Source: JACGMN01 sp964522635
Lineage (GTDB): Archaea; Halobacteriota; Syntropharchaeia; Alkanophagales; Methanospirareceae
Direction of reading: 5' to 3'
Assembly: GCA_964522635.1 (NCBI GenBank)
Contig: CAZFWT010000081.1
Span: 1 to 6,574, forward strand
Length of the DNA: 6,574 nucleotides
Shown here in pieces: positions 1-5,569 of the stretch (within the stretch, counting starts at the first letter, position 1; every line of letters begins with the position of its first letter). A program made the position numbers and the translations under genes. The notes beneath the pieces are model-generated. The model worked only from the letters and a program-made list of their open reading frames with translations, ran no database searches and was not told the DNA's origin.

Positions 1-54
1 TTATTTAGTAAAAGCGGCCTGTAAAATCAGCCTGTTCACTCGTGCCTGCGATTT

Positions 55-606
55 TCAAATTGCAATTTGCTGAGCATAAGGGAAAATCGCGTGGCCAATA
101 AAAAGCAAGCTCATGAGGGCTAATATGATGTAGATCCAGTAGATGATAGTCCTTATTCTGAATTGCGTTAAATTCATGCGGCGTTTCTTCACATAGTCTT
201 CGGCAGAAGAAAATCTGTCGCAGAGTAAATCGTCAATTCCCAATTCTTTTAGCCCGTTCTTATCAAGAGCATTGTGGATATCAAGTTTATTCCGGATTAC
301 AGAGATCGCATAGGTTGCCTGCAAATAATAACGACTCCCCCTGTACAAAATGGCGATCCCGAATAGGCTGAACAGTAAAGCCAGGAGGGGGAAGGTAACG
401 ATAAGGATTTTCGGCGCTTGAGATCCTGTTAATACTGCACTTAATCCTAAAAGGGCGGTGACTAACGCTGAAATGAAGTGTGCACTCCGCCATATTGAGG
501 TATGGTACTCGTTCGCCAGGGATCGCTGCTCCGCAAGTAACGCACGTAAATCTTCCTCTTTCATGGTATCACCGACCGGCATCGTTCCGACCTTATTTTT
601 GGGCAC
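55..606 (-). CDS. Uncharacterised three-helix membrane protein
   Basis: I do not recognise the family. The 183-residue product has a charged N-terminal helix (about residues 16-40), two closely spaced hydrophobic helices (about 42-60 and 67-88), a soluble and mostly helical middle section rich in charge (about 91-150, including a KKRR patch at 140-143), and a third hydrophobic helix near the C-terminus (about 153-175). The two-helix hairpin followed by a soluble helical part loosely recalls SLATT-like membrane proteins, but the extra C-terminal helix argues against a firm assignment. The longest reading frame begins with GTG at 606 without a well-placed ribosome binding site. The ATG at 564 (residue 15) is preceded by GGTGAT three bases upstream, so a 169-residue protein is a serious alternative. 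It lies 184 bases downstream of the SIMPL gene, has its own candidate promoter, and its DNA looks more AT-rich than the other genes here. Coding status is fairly secure; function is unknown. Confidence 0.7.
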   Translation of the reverse strand: MPKNKVGTMPVGDTMKEEDLRALLAEQRSLANEYHTSIWRSAHFISALVTALLGLSAVLTGSQAPKILIVTFPLLALLFSLFGIAILYRGSRYYLQATYAISVIRNKLDIHNALDKNGLKELGIDDLLCDRFSSAEDYVKKRRMNLTQFRIRTIIYWIYIILALMSLLFIGHAIFPYAQQIAI

Positions 607-655
607 ATCATATATTCTTCCCCCTCGTCTCGGGCAATACTCTTCGCCTGTATTT

Positions 656-669
656 CTTATAAGACTTTC
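656..669 (-). promoter_or_regulatory. Candidate archaeal BRE/TATA promoter for the membrane protein gene
   Basis: On the minus strand the element reads GAAAGT followed by CTTATAAG, a purine-rich BRE-like stretch next to a TATA-like octamer. Transcription would be expected about 25 bases downstream, near 633, giving a leader of roughly 27 bases to the GTG at 606 or about 70 bases to the ATG at 564. It sits in the AT-rich part of an otherwise empty intergenic stretch. This is pattern recognition only. Confidence 0.4.
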
Positions 670-766
670 GAAATTTTTTTCTCTTTCCGTTTTCGGGGGA
701 TAAACTGAGGGTCCTCTCTTTTACTCAGACTTCTTCGGATATTCGTACTCGGTCGTCGTCGGCATC

Positions 767-788
767 GCTCGCGTGCGTGCGTGCGAGC
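767..788 (-). terminator. Hairpin two bases after the SIMPL stop codon
   Basis: GCTCGC at 767-772 pairs perfectly with GCGAGC at 783-788 around a 10-base loop made of a CGTG-type tandem repeat. On the minus strand it begins two bases after the TAA of the SIMPL gene (791-793). There is no T-run after it, so it is not a canonical intrinsic terminator. It could be a 3'-end stabilising or processing structure. The remaining gap (607-766) shows no gene other than the promoter candidate at 656-669. Confidence 0.35.
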
Positions 789-790
789 CA

Positions 791-1540
791 TTAGAATGCG
801 TAGACGATCCTCACGCGTGCGGTCACCTCAACTTCTGACGGTGTTATTGGTGTGGCAGGTGTGGGTGCAGGGACACCACCGGCTTCAGCAGACACTGAAA
901 TGCGATAGACCGGATAGTAGTAATCCTCGACTGAGATTTCTACAGGATAGATCCGTGTTATCCCCATGGTTTCAGCCACCACGTCTGCTTTACTCCCGGC
1001 ATTGTTGACCGCCTTGCGTAATGCATCGCTGTACGCGAGTTCCTGCAAAGACTCCGAAAGCTGAAACGATATCGAGTCAATTCTATTCGCTCCACCGCGT
1101 ATGGCGGCATCGATTGCCGTTCCCGCATCGTCGGGTATACACACCACTTCAATCATGTTCGTTGCTCGGTATCCCACGATCACACTCTTTTGCTCCCGGC
1201 CGTTCAGCGTCTCCTCTTCAATCCAGGTGTAGATAGGGATGATTGAATACTGCAACGTCTTCACATCGCTAAATCCCGCCCTTTTCAGCTCGGCGAAGAT
1301 GGTAGTCATGTTAGCAGAATTAATCGCAGCGGCTTCCTGCGCAGTTTTCGCCTCACTCACTACGGCGATCAGCACGCGTGCCTCATCAGGTGTGGCCTTC
1401 ACCAGCCCGCTGCCGCGCACCTCGATGGTCTTGTTATACGCATCCTGCTCAGAAACTGAAGGTGAGAGAACGACGGCGAGTGCCACGATGAGCACCATGC
1501 CGAGGAGCAGCCCAGCGGCAAATATCACGTTCTTCTTCAT
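791..1540 (-). CDS. SIMPL (DUF541) domain protein, membrane-anchored and extracytoplasmic
   Basis: This 249-residue protein has a basic N-terminus (MKKN) and one hydrophobic segment (about residues 5-26) that should export it and either be cleaved or act as an anchor. The rest matches the SIMPL/DUF541 family. The hallmark is VRGSGLVKATPDEA at 41-54, corresponding to the family pattern of a beta-strand, GxG, then a TPDxA turn. It is followed by the VGYRATN strand (122-128) and the helix ALRKAVNNAGSKADVVAETMG region (173-193). A Pro/Ala/Thr-rich linker (221-234) precedes the last strand. SIMPL proteins are oligomeric and surface- or periplasm-located. They have been linked to oxidative or envelope stress in some bacteria, but no biochemical activity is established. 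No strong ribosome binding site is visible before the ATG. It is separated from nifB by 147 bases, so it is probably transcribed separately. Confidence 0.88.
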   Translation of the reverse strand: MKKNVIFAAGLLLGMVLIVALAVVLSPSVSEQDAYNKTIEVRGSGLVKATPDEARVLIAVVSEAKTAQEAAAINSANMTTIFAELKRAGFSDVKTLQYSIIPIYTWIEEETLNGREQKSVIVGYRATNMIEVVCIPDDAGTAIDAAIRGGANRIDSISFQLSESLQELAYSDALRKAVNNAGSKADVVAETMGITRIYPVEISVEDYYYPVYRISVSAEAGGVPAPTPATPITPSEVEVTARVRIVYAF

Positions 1541-1574
1541 GCTCGGTTCACAGCTAATACTAGCCGCTTACAGC

Positions 1575-1582
1575 AGATAAAT
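1575..1582 (-). promoter_or_regulatory. Weak TATA-like element upstream of the SIMPL gene
   Basis: On the minus strand this reads ATTTATCT, about 35 bases before the SIMPL start codon. A transcript starting about 25 bases downstream would have a very short leader, which fits the poor ribosome binding site. The flanking BRE position is G-rich rather than A-rich, so the match is poor. A 5-base inverted repeat (ACCGG at 1585-1589, CCGGT at 1604-1608) lies just upstream of it. The rest of the 147-base gap shows nothing else. Confidence 0.2.
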
Positions 1583-1687
1583 CCACCGGTCTTCGTTCGA
1601 CTTCCGGTAAGTACCAACAGAGAACCTTAGAACTAAAGACCCATCCCACCGGCAAGAGGCATCCGTGTAAGAAACGCCCGGGTTATT

Positions 1688-2590
1688 CTATTCCTTCTCG
1701 AACTGGTCTTGAATATCCTTCCCCAACCGACCAATCGCATCGGATCGGCACTGGCGACAGTGCGTCATTTGCATGATATATTTACTGCACGCGTCCTGGG
1801 CTGCCTTCTTCGCCTGCTGCGTTGGCGGCGTAATGTGCCCGAACTTGTACTGAGGGATGAGCGGCATGATATTCTGGATATAGACGCCCAGCTCACGTAT
1901 GGTCTTCGCAATCTCAAGGACATGGGTGTCGTTCACCGTCGGGATAAGCACCGTATTGACCTTGATCAGAATCTTCCGTTTCACCGCCTCGCGGATCCCG
2001 TCCAGCTGGTTTGTGAGCAGCAGTTCAGCCGCTTCCCGGCCCGTATATTTCTTGCCCTTGTAGTTCACAAAGGAATAGATCTCTTTACCGATATCGGGAT
2101 CCACGGCGTTTAGCGTTACCGTTACGGTTCCGATCCCCAGCTCTGCGATATCCTCTATCCGATCGGGCAAGAGCAAGCCATTCGTGCTCAAGCAGCGCAT
2201 CAGATGCGGGAACTCGTCCTTGACGAGTCTGAAAGTTTCGAACGTCTCCTCGTTGTACAGCGGCTCACCAGGGCCCGCTACGGCAACTACCTTGATGTAG
2301 TGCACCTTCGCGAGCACTTCCCGGACCCGCTCCAGCGCCTCCTGCGGGGTGAGCACCTTGCTGGTAACACCGGGTCGCGACTCGTTCACGCAATCGAATT
2401 TGCGGATACAATAGTTGCACTGGATGTTACATTTGGGCGCGACGGCGAGATGCATGCGGCCAAATAAGTGGCAGGCCTGCTTGCTGAAGCAGGGATGCTC
2501 CTGGATCTTTCTGAGCTGCGCGGGATCCCAGGGGACTTTCTTACCCTCGATCTCCGTTACCGGCAGCCTTTCCGTCTCTTCCGCGCTCAT
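1688..2590 (-). CDS. nifB: NifB, radical SAM FeMo-cofactor precursor (NifB-co) synthase
   Basis: NifB fuses two [4Fe-4S] units, inserts a carbide from SAM and a sulfur, and yields the 8Fe NifB-co precursor of nitrogenase cofactor. The 300-residue protein shows the family signatures in order: HPCF (32-35, C34); the radical SAM CxxxCxxC at C54/C58/C61; the NifB-specific segment RKFDCVNESRPGV (63-75); AGPGEP (105-110), the GGE-equivalent SAM-binding strand; C133 in RCLSTNG; and HCRQCRSDAIG (277-287). C34, C133, C278 and C281 are candidate ligands for the substrate K-clusters by analogy with characterised archaeal NifB. It ends soon after this CxxC, so it is the short archaeal form with no C-terminal NifX-like domain. 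GAGGT lies 9 bases before the ATG. It follows the IscU-type scaffold gene by 20 bases, which implies co-transcription. No nifHDK genes lie in the window, so a role in nitrogen fixation is not proven here. Confidence 0.93.
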   Translation of the reverse strand: MSAEETERLPVTEIEGKKVPWDPAQLRKIQEHPCFSKQACHLFGRMHLAVAPKCNIQCNYCIRKFDCVNESRPGVTSKVLTPQEALERVREVLAKVHYIKVVAVAGPGEPLYNEETFETFRLVKDEFPHLMRCLSTNGLLLPDRIEDIAELGIGTVTVTLNAVDPDIGKEIYSFVNYKGKKYTGREAAELLLTNQLDGIREAVKRKILIKVNTVLIPTVNDTHVLEIAKTIRELGVYIQNIMPLIPQYKFGHITPPTQQAKKAAQDACSKYIMQMTHCRQCRSDAIGRLGKDIQDQFEKE

Positions 2591-2610
2591 TGCCTTTTAC
2601 CTCAACCTAT

Positions 2611-3051
2611 CTATCTCTTCCAGACCTCTTCTAACTTCTTACATTCTGGTACCTGAAATGGCTCACCCTTGTAGGCCGCAAGCGCTTTGCGCAACGTTCG
2701 CTTCGCAAGGCAAGCGCAGTGAATCTTCTGCACAGGAATATCGCCGAGGAACTCAACGACCTTGTCTTCCTCTACGTCCTCCGCCTCTTCCAGCGTCTTT
2801 CCCCTGATGAGCTCCACGAACGCCGCGCCTGACGCGAACGAACCTGCACAGCCGATCGCCTGGAAGCTCGCGTCCCGTATCGTGCCGTCCTCGACCTTCA
2901 AGAAGAACTCCATCGTGTCTCCGCAGGGGCCGGTGTAGATCGCATACGCATTTGCATCGCTCAACTCACCGACGTTCACGCGATTCAGATAGAAATCCGC
3001 CGCCTTCTCCGAGTAGCCGGATTTTCGTAATAAGTCTCTTAACTCACCCAT
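2611..3051 (-). CDS. IscU/NifU N-terminal-type Fe-S cluster scaffold protein
   Basis: This 146-residue cytoplasmic protein has the three-cysteine core of IscU-type scaffolds, on which Fe-S clusters are assembled before transfer to target proteins. C43 sits in GPCGD, with the usual Asp at 45. C68 is in AIGCAGSFASG. C112 is in KIHCACLAKR, with the conserved His at 111. An extra cysteine at 114 and a long helical N-terminus (1-30) differ from bacterial IscU. The LPPVK chaperone motif of IscU is replaced by IPVQK (105-109). No cysteine desulfurase gene is next to it, which is common in methanogens thought to use sulfide directly. It immediately precedes nifB, so it may supply the [4Fe-4S] units NifB needs; that is an inference. 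A GGTG core lies 5 bases before the ATG. Alternative labels are IscU or NifU N-terminal domain protein. Confidence 0.9.
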   Translation of the reverse strand: MGELRDLLRKSGYSEKAADFYLNRVNVGELSDANAYAIYTGPCGDTMEFFLKVEDGTIRDASFQAIGCAGSFASGAAFVELIRGKTLEEAEDVEEDKVVEFLGDIPVQKIHCACLAKRTLRKALAAYKGEPFQVPECKKLEEVWKR

Positions 3052-3097
3052 CTTTACACCACTCTGCGTTTCTCAGTATCTTACTCTTCCTCTACTC

Positions 3098-3112
3098 TTA
3101 ATAAGCTTTAAC
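3098..3112 (-). promoter_or_regulatory. Candidate BRE/TATA promoter for iscU-nifB
   Basis: On the minus strand GTTAAAG followed by CTTATTAA forms a plausible BRE plus TATA element. Initiation about 25 bases downstream, near 3075, would leave a leader of roughly 24 bases. It lies in the 89-base gap between fprA and the scaffold gene, the largest gap in the run from 5851 to 1688. This supports treating iscU-nifB as a separate unit, although read-through from the ferritin-fprA cluster is possible because no clear terminator follows fprA. Confidence 0.4.
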
Positions 3113-3140
3113 CCCTTCTCCGGTCGAACAAGCAGCTCGG

Positions 3141-4325
3141 CTATTCGCTTCCCTTGATCACCGCTCCCAATTCTGCACCCGCCTCACGTATGCTGGCCAA
3201 TTCATCCTGATCCGGTACGTACTGCGTTTTCACGCCAGCGACCGGCATATCCCAGCCGAGAGCACTCATCACGGCCACGATCTTCTTCACCGACTGCTCG
3301 CCCCACCCATAGGAGCCAAAGGCGAAGCCGATTCGGTTCTTTGGCCGAAGCCCTTCCAGATAGGTGAGCAACGCGCCAACCGTGGGCAGTACGCCCATAT
3401 TCAGCGTGGGTGAGCCGATCAGGATCGCCTTTGACCGAATGACGTCCGTGAGCACGTCTGAGATGTGCGTCGTTTTCAGGTTCCGCATCGTCACCGGCAC
3501 ACCAGCCTTCTCCAGGCCTTCGCGTAAGCTCTGCGCCATCTGCCCGGTCGAGCCCCACATGGTATCATACACGATGAGCGCTCTCGCCTCTGTGTCATTG
3601 GCGGCCCAGTGCTGATACGCTTCCAGGATCTGTGGGAGATAGGTACGCCAGATGATCCCGTGGCTCGGTGCGATCATCTCGATCTCGAGTCCAGAGAGAG
3701 CGGCCAGGGCCTTCTTCACCTGCTCACCGTAGGGCAAGACGATGTTGGCATAGTACTTCGCCGCCTCTTCGTGGAGGATCGCCCAGCCAACCTCGTCGTC
3801 ATAACGCTCAGCGGAGGCGATATGCTGGCCGAACGCGTCGTTGGGCAGCAGGAGCTTCTCCTCCGGGATATACGTGACCATGTTATCCGGCCAGTGGACC
3901 ATCGGAGTGAGGAAGAACTGCAGCGTTCGTTTGCCGATACTGATGCTATCGCCCGAGTTAACGACCTTAAAGGGCCATTCAGCCTTGTAGTGCCGGCGCA
4001 GCCCCTGCTCCCCTTTTGGCGAAGTGACGATCGTGGCATTGGGGGCGAGTTCAACCATCCTCGGGAGACTGCCTGAATGATCCATCTCCACGTGGTTCGC
4101 GACCAGATAGTCAATCTGAGCAGGATCGAGCACCTTGGAGATCCGTGAGTGCAGCTCATCAAAGAGGTAGTGCTTCACCGTATCCACAAGCACCACCTGC
4201 TCATCCACAATGAGGTACGCGTTGTAGGTCGTGCCACGCGGCGTCAGATAACCGTGAAAGTTCTGCAGATCCCAGTCGATCCCGCCGACCCAATAAATCC
4301 CTGGCTGGATCTCTACCGGTTCCAT
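3141..4325 (-). CDS. fprA: FprA, class A flavodiiron protein (probable F420H2 oxidase)
   Basis: Flavodiiron proteins reduce O2 to water (some reduce NO) in the cytoplasm. In methanogens the FprA enzyme takes electrons from reduced coenzyme F420. The 394-residue protein has the standard two-domain, class A length. The N-terminal metallo-beta-lactamase-like domain (about 1-245) carries every diiron ligand position: H78, E80, D82 and H83 in NHVEMDHSG, H144 in PMVHWPD, D163 in NDAFG, and H222 in PSHG. The C-terminal flavodoxin domain (about 248-394) carries the FMN phosphate loop in YDTMWGST (253-260), the GSPT loop (304-307) and the FGSYGWG loop (336-342). It is last in the five-gene run, 36 bases after the flavodoxin gene. 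AAGGAG lies 12 bases before the ATG, a long spacing. Electron-donor assignment to F420H2 is from family knowledge, since donor preference cannot be read directly. Confidence 0.94.
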   Translation of the reverse strand: MEPVEIQPGIYWVGGIDWDLQNFHGYLTPRGTTYNAYLIVDEQVVLVDTVKHYLFDELHSRISKVLDPAQIDYLVANHVEMDHSGSLPRMVELAPNATIVTSPKGEQGLRRHYKAEWPFKVVNSGDSISIGKRTLQFFLTPMVHWPDNMVTYIPEEKLLLPNDAFGQHIASAERYDDEVGWAILHEEAAKYYANIVLPYGEQVKKALAALSGLEIEMIAPSHGIIWRTYLPQILEAYQHWAANDTEARALIVYDTMWGSTGQMAQSLREGLEKAGVPVTMRNLKTTHISDVLTDVIRSKAILIGSPTLNMGVLPTVGALLTYLEGLRPKNRIGFAFGSYGWGEQSVKKIVAVMSALGWDMPVAGVKTQYVPDQDELASIREAGAELGAVIKGSE

Positions 4326-4361
4326 GCCCTTTTACGCTCCTTATAGCTTCTCTATCGTCAT

Positions 4362-4808
4362 TCACGTGCTGAGCATCTTCTCAGCGATCTTCTTCCCGAA
4401 CACAGTGCAGAGCTGCTCGCCTTCGCTGGTCATCAGCTGCGAGGTCTTCACCTTCAAGCCCGGCTCCACCATCTCCATCCCGATCATGTGCTTCATCGTG
4501 TCGTTCATGATCTTGATCGACTCGCCGCCCCAGCCGTAAGAGCCGAAGGCCGCGCCCACCGTGCCCTTCATATTCGCCTTCTTCATCTCGATCATGAAGA
4601 GCTTGATGGTGGTCGAGACATCCTCAAAGTACGTCGGGCAGCCGAGCACGACGGCATCGACGCCCACAAGGTCCTCAGGCTCTGCTTTCGTGGCAAACTT
4701 GGTCACCACAGCAATACCTCCTGCTTTCAACGCCGCTTCAATCAACTTCGCCATTCGCTCAGTATAGCCAAGGTTCGTATCGTATACTAACAATGCTTTT
4801 TTAGGCAT
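4362..4808 (-). CDS. Single-domain flavodoxin paralogous to the FprA C-terminal domain
   Basis: This 148-residue cytoplasmic FMN protein has the short flavodoxin fold. The FMN phosphate-binding loop is YDTNLGYT (9-16), the second loop is GCPTY (56-60) and the 90s-type loop is FGSYGWGGES (88-97). The same ALxVYDT and FGSYGWG segments occur in the C-terminal domain of the neighbouring FprA, so the two are paralogous. The likely role is one- or two-electron transfer, possibly delivering electrons to FprA or serving as a low-iron substitute for ferredoxin; the partner is inferred from position only. GGAGGGTATGA gives a ribosome binding site about 9 bases before the ATG. A TATA-like TTATAATA overlaps the end of the preceding gene, so an internal promoter is possible but not needed. 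Confidence 0.9.
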   Translation of the reverse strand: MPKKALLVYDTNLGYTERMAKLIEAALKAGGIAVVTKFATKAEPEDLVGVDAVVLGCPTYFEDVSTTIKLFMIEMKKANMKGTVGAAFGSYGWGGESIKIMNDTMKHMIGMEMVEPGLKVKTSQLMTSEGEQLCTVFGKKIAEKMLST

Positions 4809-4832
4809 TTTTCATACCCTCCTCTTTCTTTA

Positions 4833-5003
4833 TTATAATCCGCCTACCAGCGGCACCTCGCAGTTCGGGCATATGAGTGAGCGGCAGGGAACGCCGCGTC
4901 GTTTTGGTGCCTCATAGCCACACTGCGGGCACACGCACTTTTCTGGCGGTCCGCCCCGGCCGAATCCGGGGGGCGGTCTACGAGCACCTGGTTCCCCCGC
5001 CAT
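4833..5003 (-). CDS. Small six-cysteine zinc-ribbon protein
   Basis: Hand translation of the gap between ferritin and flavodoxin gives a 56-residue protein beginning MAGEPGARR. A Gly/Pro/Arg-rich N-terminus (1-20) is followed by KCVCPQCGYEAP (22-33), GVPC (37-40) and LICPNCEVP (43-51). The six cysteines are C23, C25, C28, C40, C45 and C48; two CPxC knuckles make a zinc-ribbon or rubredoxin-like metal site likely. Small proteins of the same layout (Gly-rich head, CxCPxCGY, GxPC, CPxCG) are widespread in anaerobes, are sometimes labelled ferredoxin, and have no established function. The ATG at 5003 is preferred over one at 5009 because GGAGCTGA lies 5 bases before it, whereas the upstream ATG overlaps that site. 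It sits 26 bases after ferritin and 29 bases before flavodoxin, so it belongs to the cluster. It lacks the acidic and aromatic core residues of true rubredoxin and has a shorter inter-knuckle spacing. Confidence 0.85.
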   Translation of the reverse strand: MAGEPGARRPPPGFGRGGPPEKCVCPQCGYEAPKRRGVPCRSLICPNCEVPLVGGL

Positions 5004-5029
5004 AAGCATCAGCTCCTTCCTTACCTTAC

Positions 5030-5551
5030 TTACGTACCAGCCTCTGCGGTAGCTGGCGGCGTGAAGGCCCGCAGTTCCAGCTCCTTGTCGACCATGAGCA
5101 GACCTTTGCCGTCCTCGCCGACGAGCTTCAACTTCGTAATGATCTCGTTGTCATTGCCCTCCTCCTCGATCTGCTCGGTCACAAACCACTGGAGGAAGAT
5201 CTGTGTCGCATGATCCTTCTCTGCGATTGCGAGATCCACGAGCTCGTTAATGCTCCTGGTCACGAACTGCTCATGCGTCAGGGTCTTCTCGAACATGTCC
5301 ATCGACGATTGCCATTCCGTCGGCGGCTGCTCGATCGCCCTCAGCGTCACCCGTCCGCCCTGCTCGTTGACATACTGGTAGATCTTCATCGCGTGCGTCA
5401 TCTCCTCCTGGTACTGCACCATGAACCAGTTCGCGAAGCCCTTGAGCCCGATATACGTGCTGTAAGCCGACATCGAGAGATACAGATAGGCAGAATAGAT
5501 CTCCTTATTGATCTGCGCGTTGAGCGCCGCTTCCATTCTTTCACTTATCAT
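5030..5551 (-). CDS. Non-haem ferritin (FtnA type), iron storage and ferroxidase
   Basis: Ferritin oxidises Fe(II) at a diiron centre and stores the mineral inside a 24-subunit cage in the cytoplasm. The 173-residue protein is the usual length and its metal residues fall at the same numbers as in E. coli FtnA: E17, E50 and H53 (site A), E94, Q127 and E130 (site B), and E49, E126 and E129 (the third, C site). It has the four-helix bundle pattern plus the short fifth helix ending near 160, then a Pro/Ala-rich tail (164-173). No haem-ligand methionine pattern of bacterioferritin was recognised, so it is ferritin rather than Bfr. A strong GAGGTGAT overlaps the region of the preceding gene's stop codon, 12 bases before the ATG, which is long but is the only good candidate. 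It is 18 bases after the EncFtn-like gene, which points to translational coupling. Confidence 0.95.
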   Translation of the reverse strand: MISERMEAALNAQINKEIYSAYLYLSMSAYSTYIGLKGFANWFMVQYQEEMTHAMKIYQYVNEQGGRVTLRAIEQPPTEWQSSMDMFEKTLTHEQFVTRSINELVDLAIAEKDHATQIFLQWFVTEQIEEEGNDNEIITKLKLVGEDGKGLLMVDKELELRAFTPPATAEAGT

Positions 5552-5569
5552 CTCAACGTGCGCATCACC

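Noticed and set aside
1..54. Possible end of a further gene or a terminator after the membrane protein gene
   Set aside because: Only short T4 runs and no convincing stem are visible. There is too little sequence to support a gene end.
772..785. CGTG tandem units as a CRISPR or satellite array
   Set aside because: Only about three four-base units are present, with no spacers. They are better described as a hairpin loop.
3609..4076. Plus-strand open frame of 155 codons inside fprA
   Set aside because: It is antisense to a gene whose diiron ligands are all intact. It has no convincing ribosome binding site or recognisable domain.
4828..4840. TATA-like stretch before flavodoxin as a separate promoter
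   Set aside because: It would place initiation at or on the start codon while a good ribosome binding site is present. The tight spacing fits operon transcription better.
4833..5003. Calling the small six-cysteine protein a rubredoxin
   Set aside because: The CPxCGY and CPxC knuckles resemble one, but the spacing between them is too short. The acidic DFE/W core residues are missing and the protein is basic.
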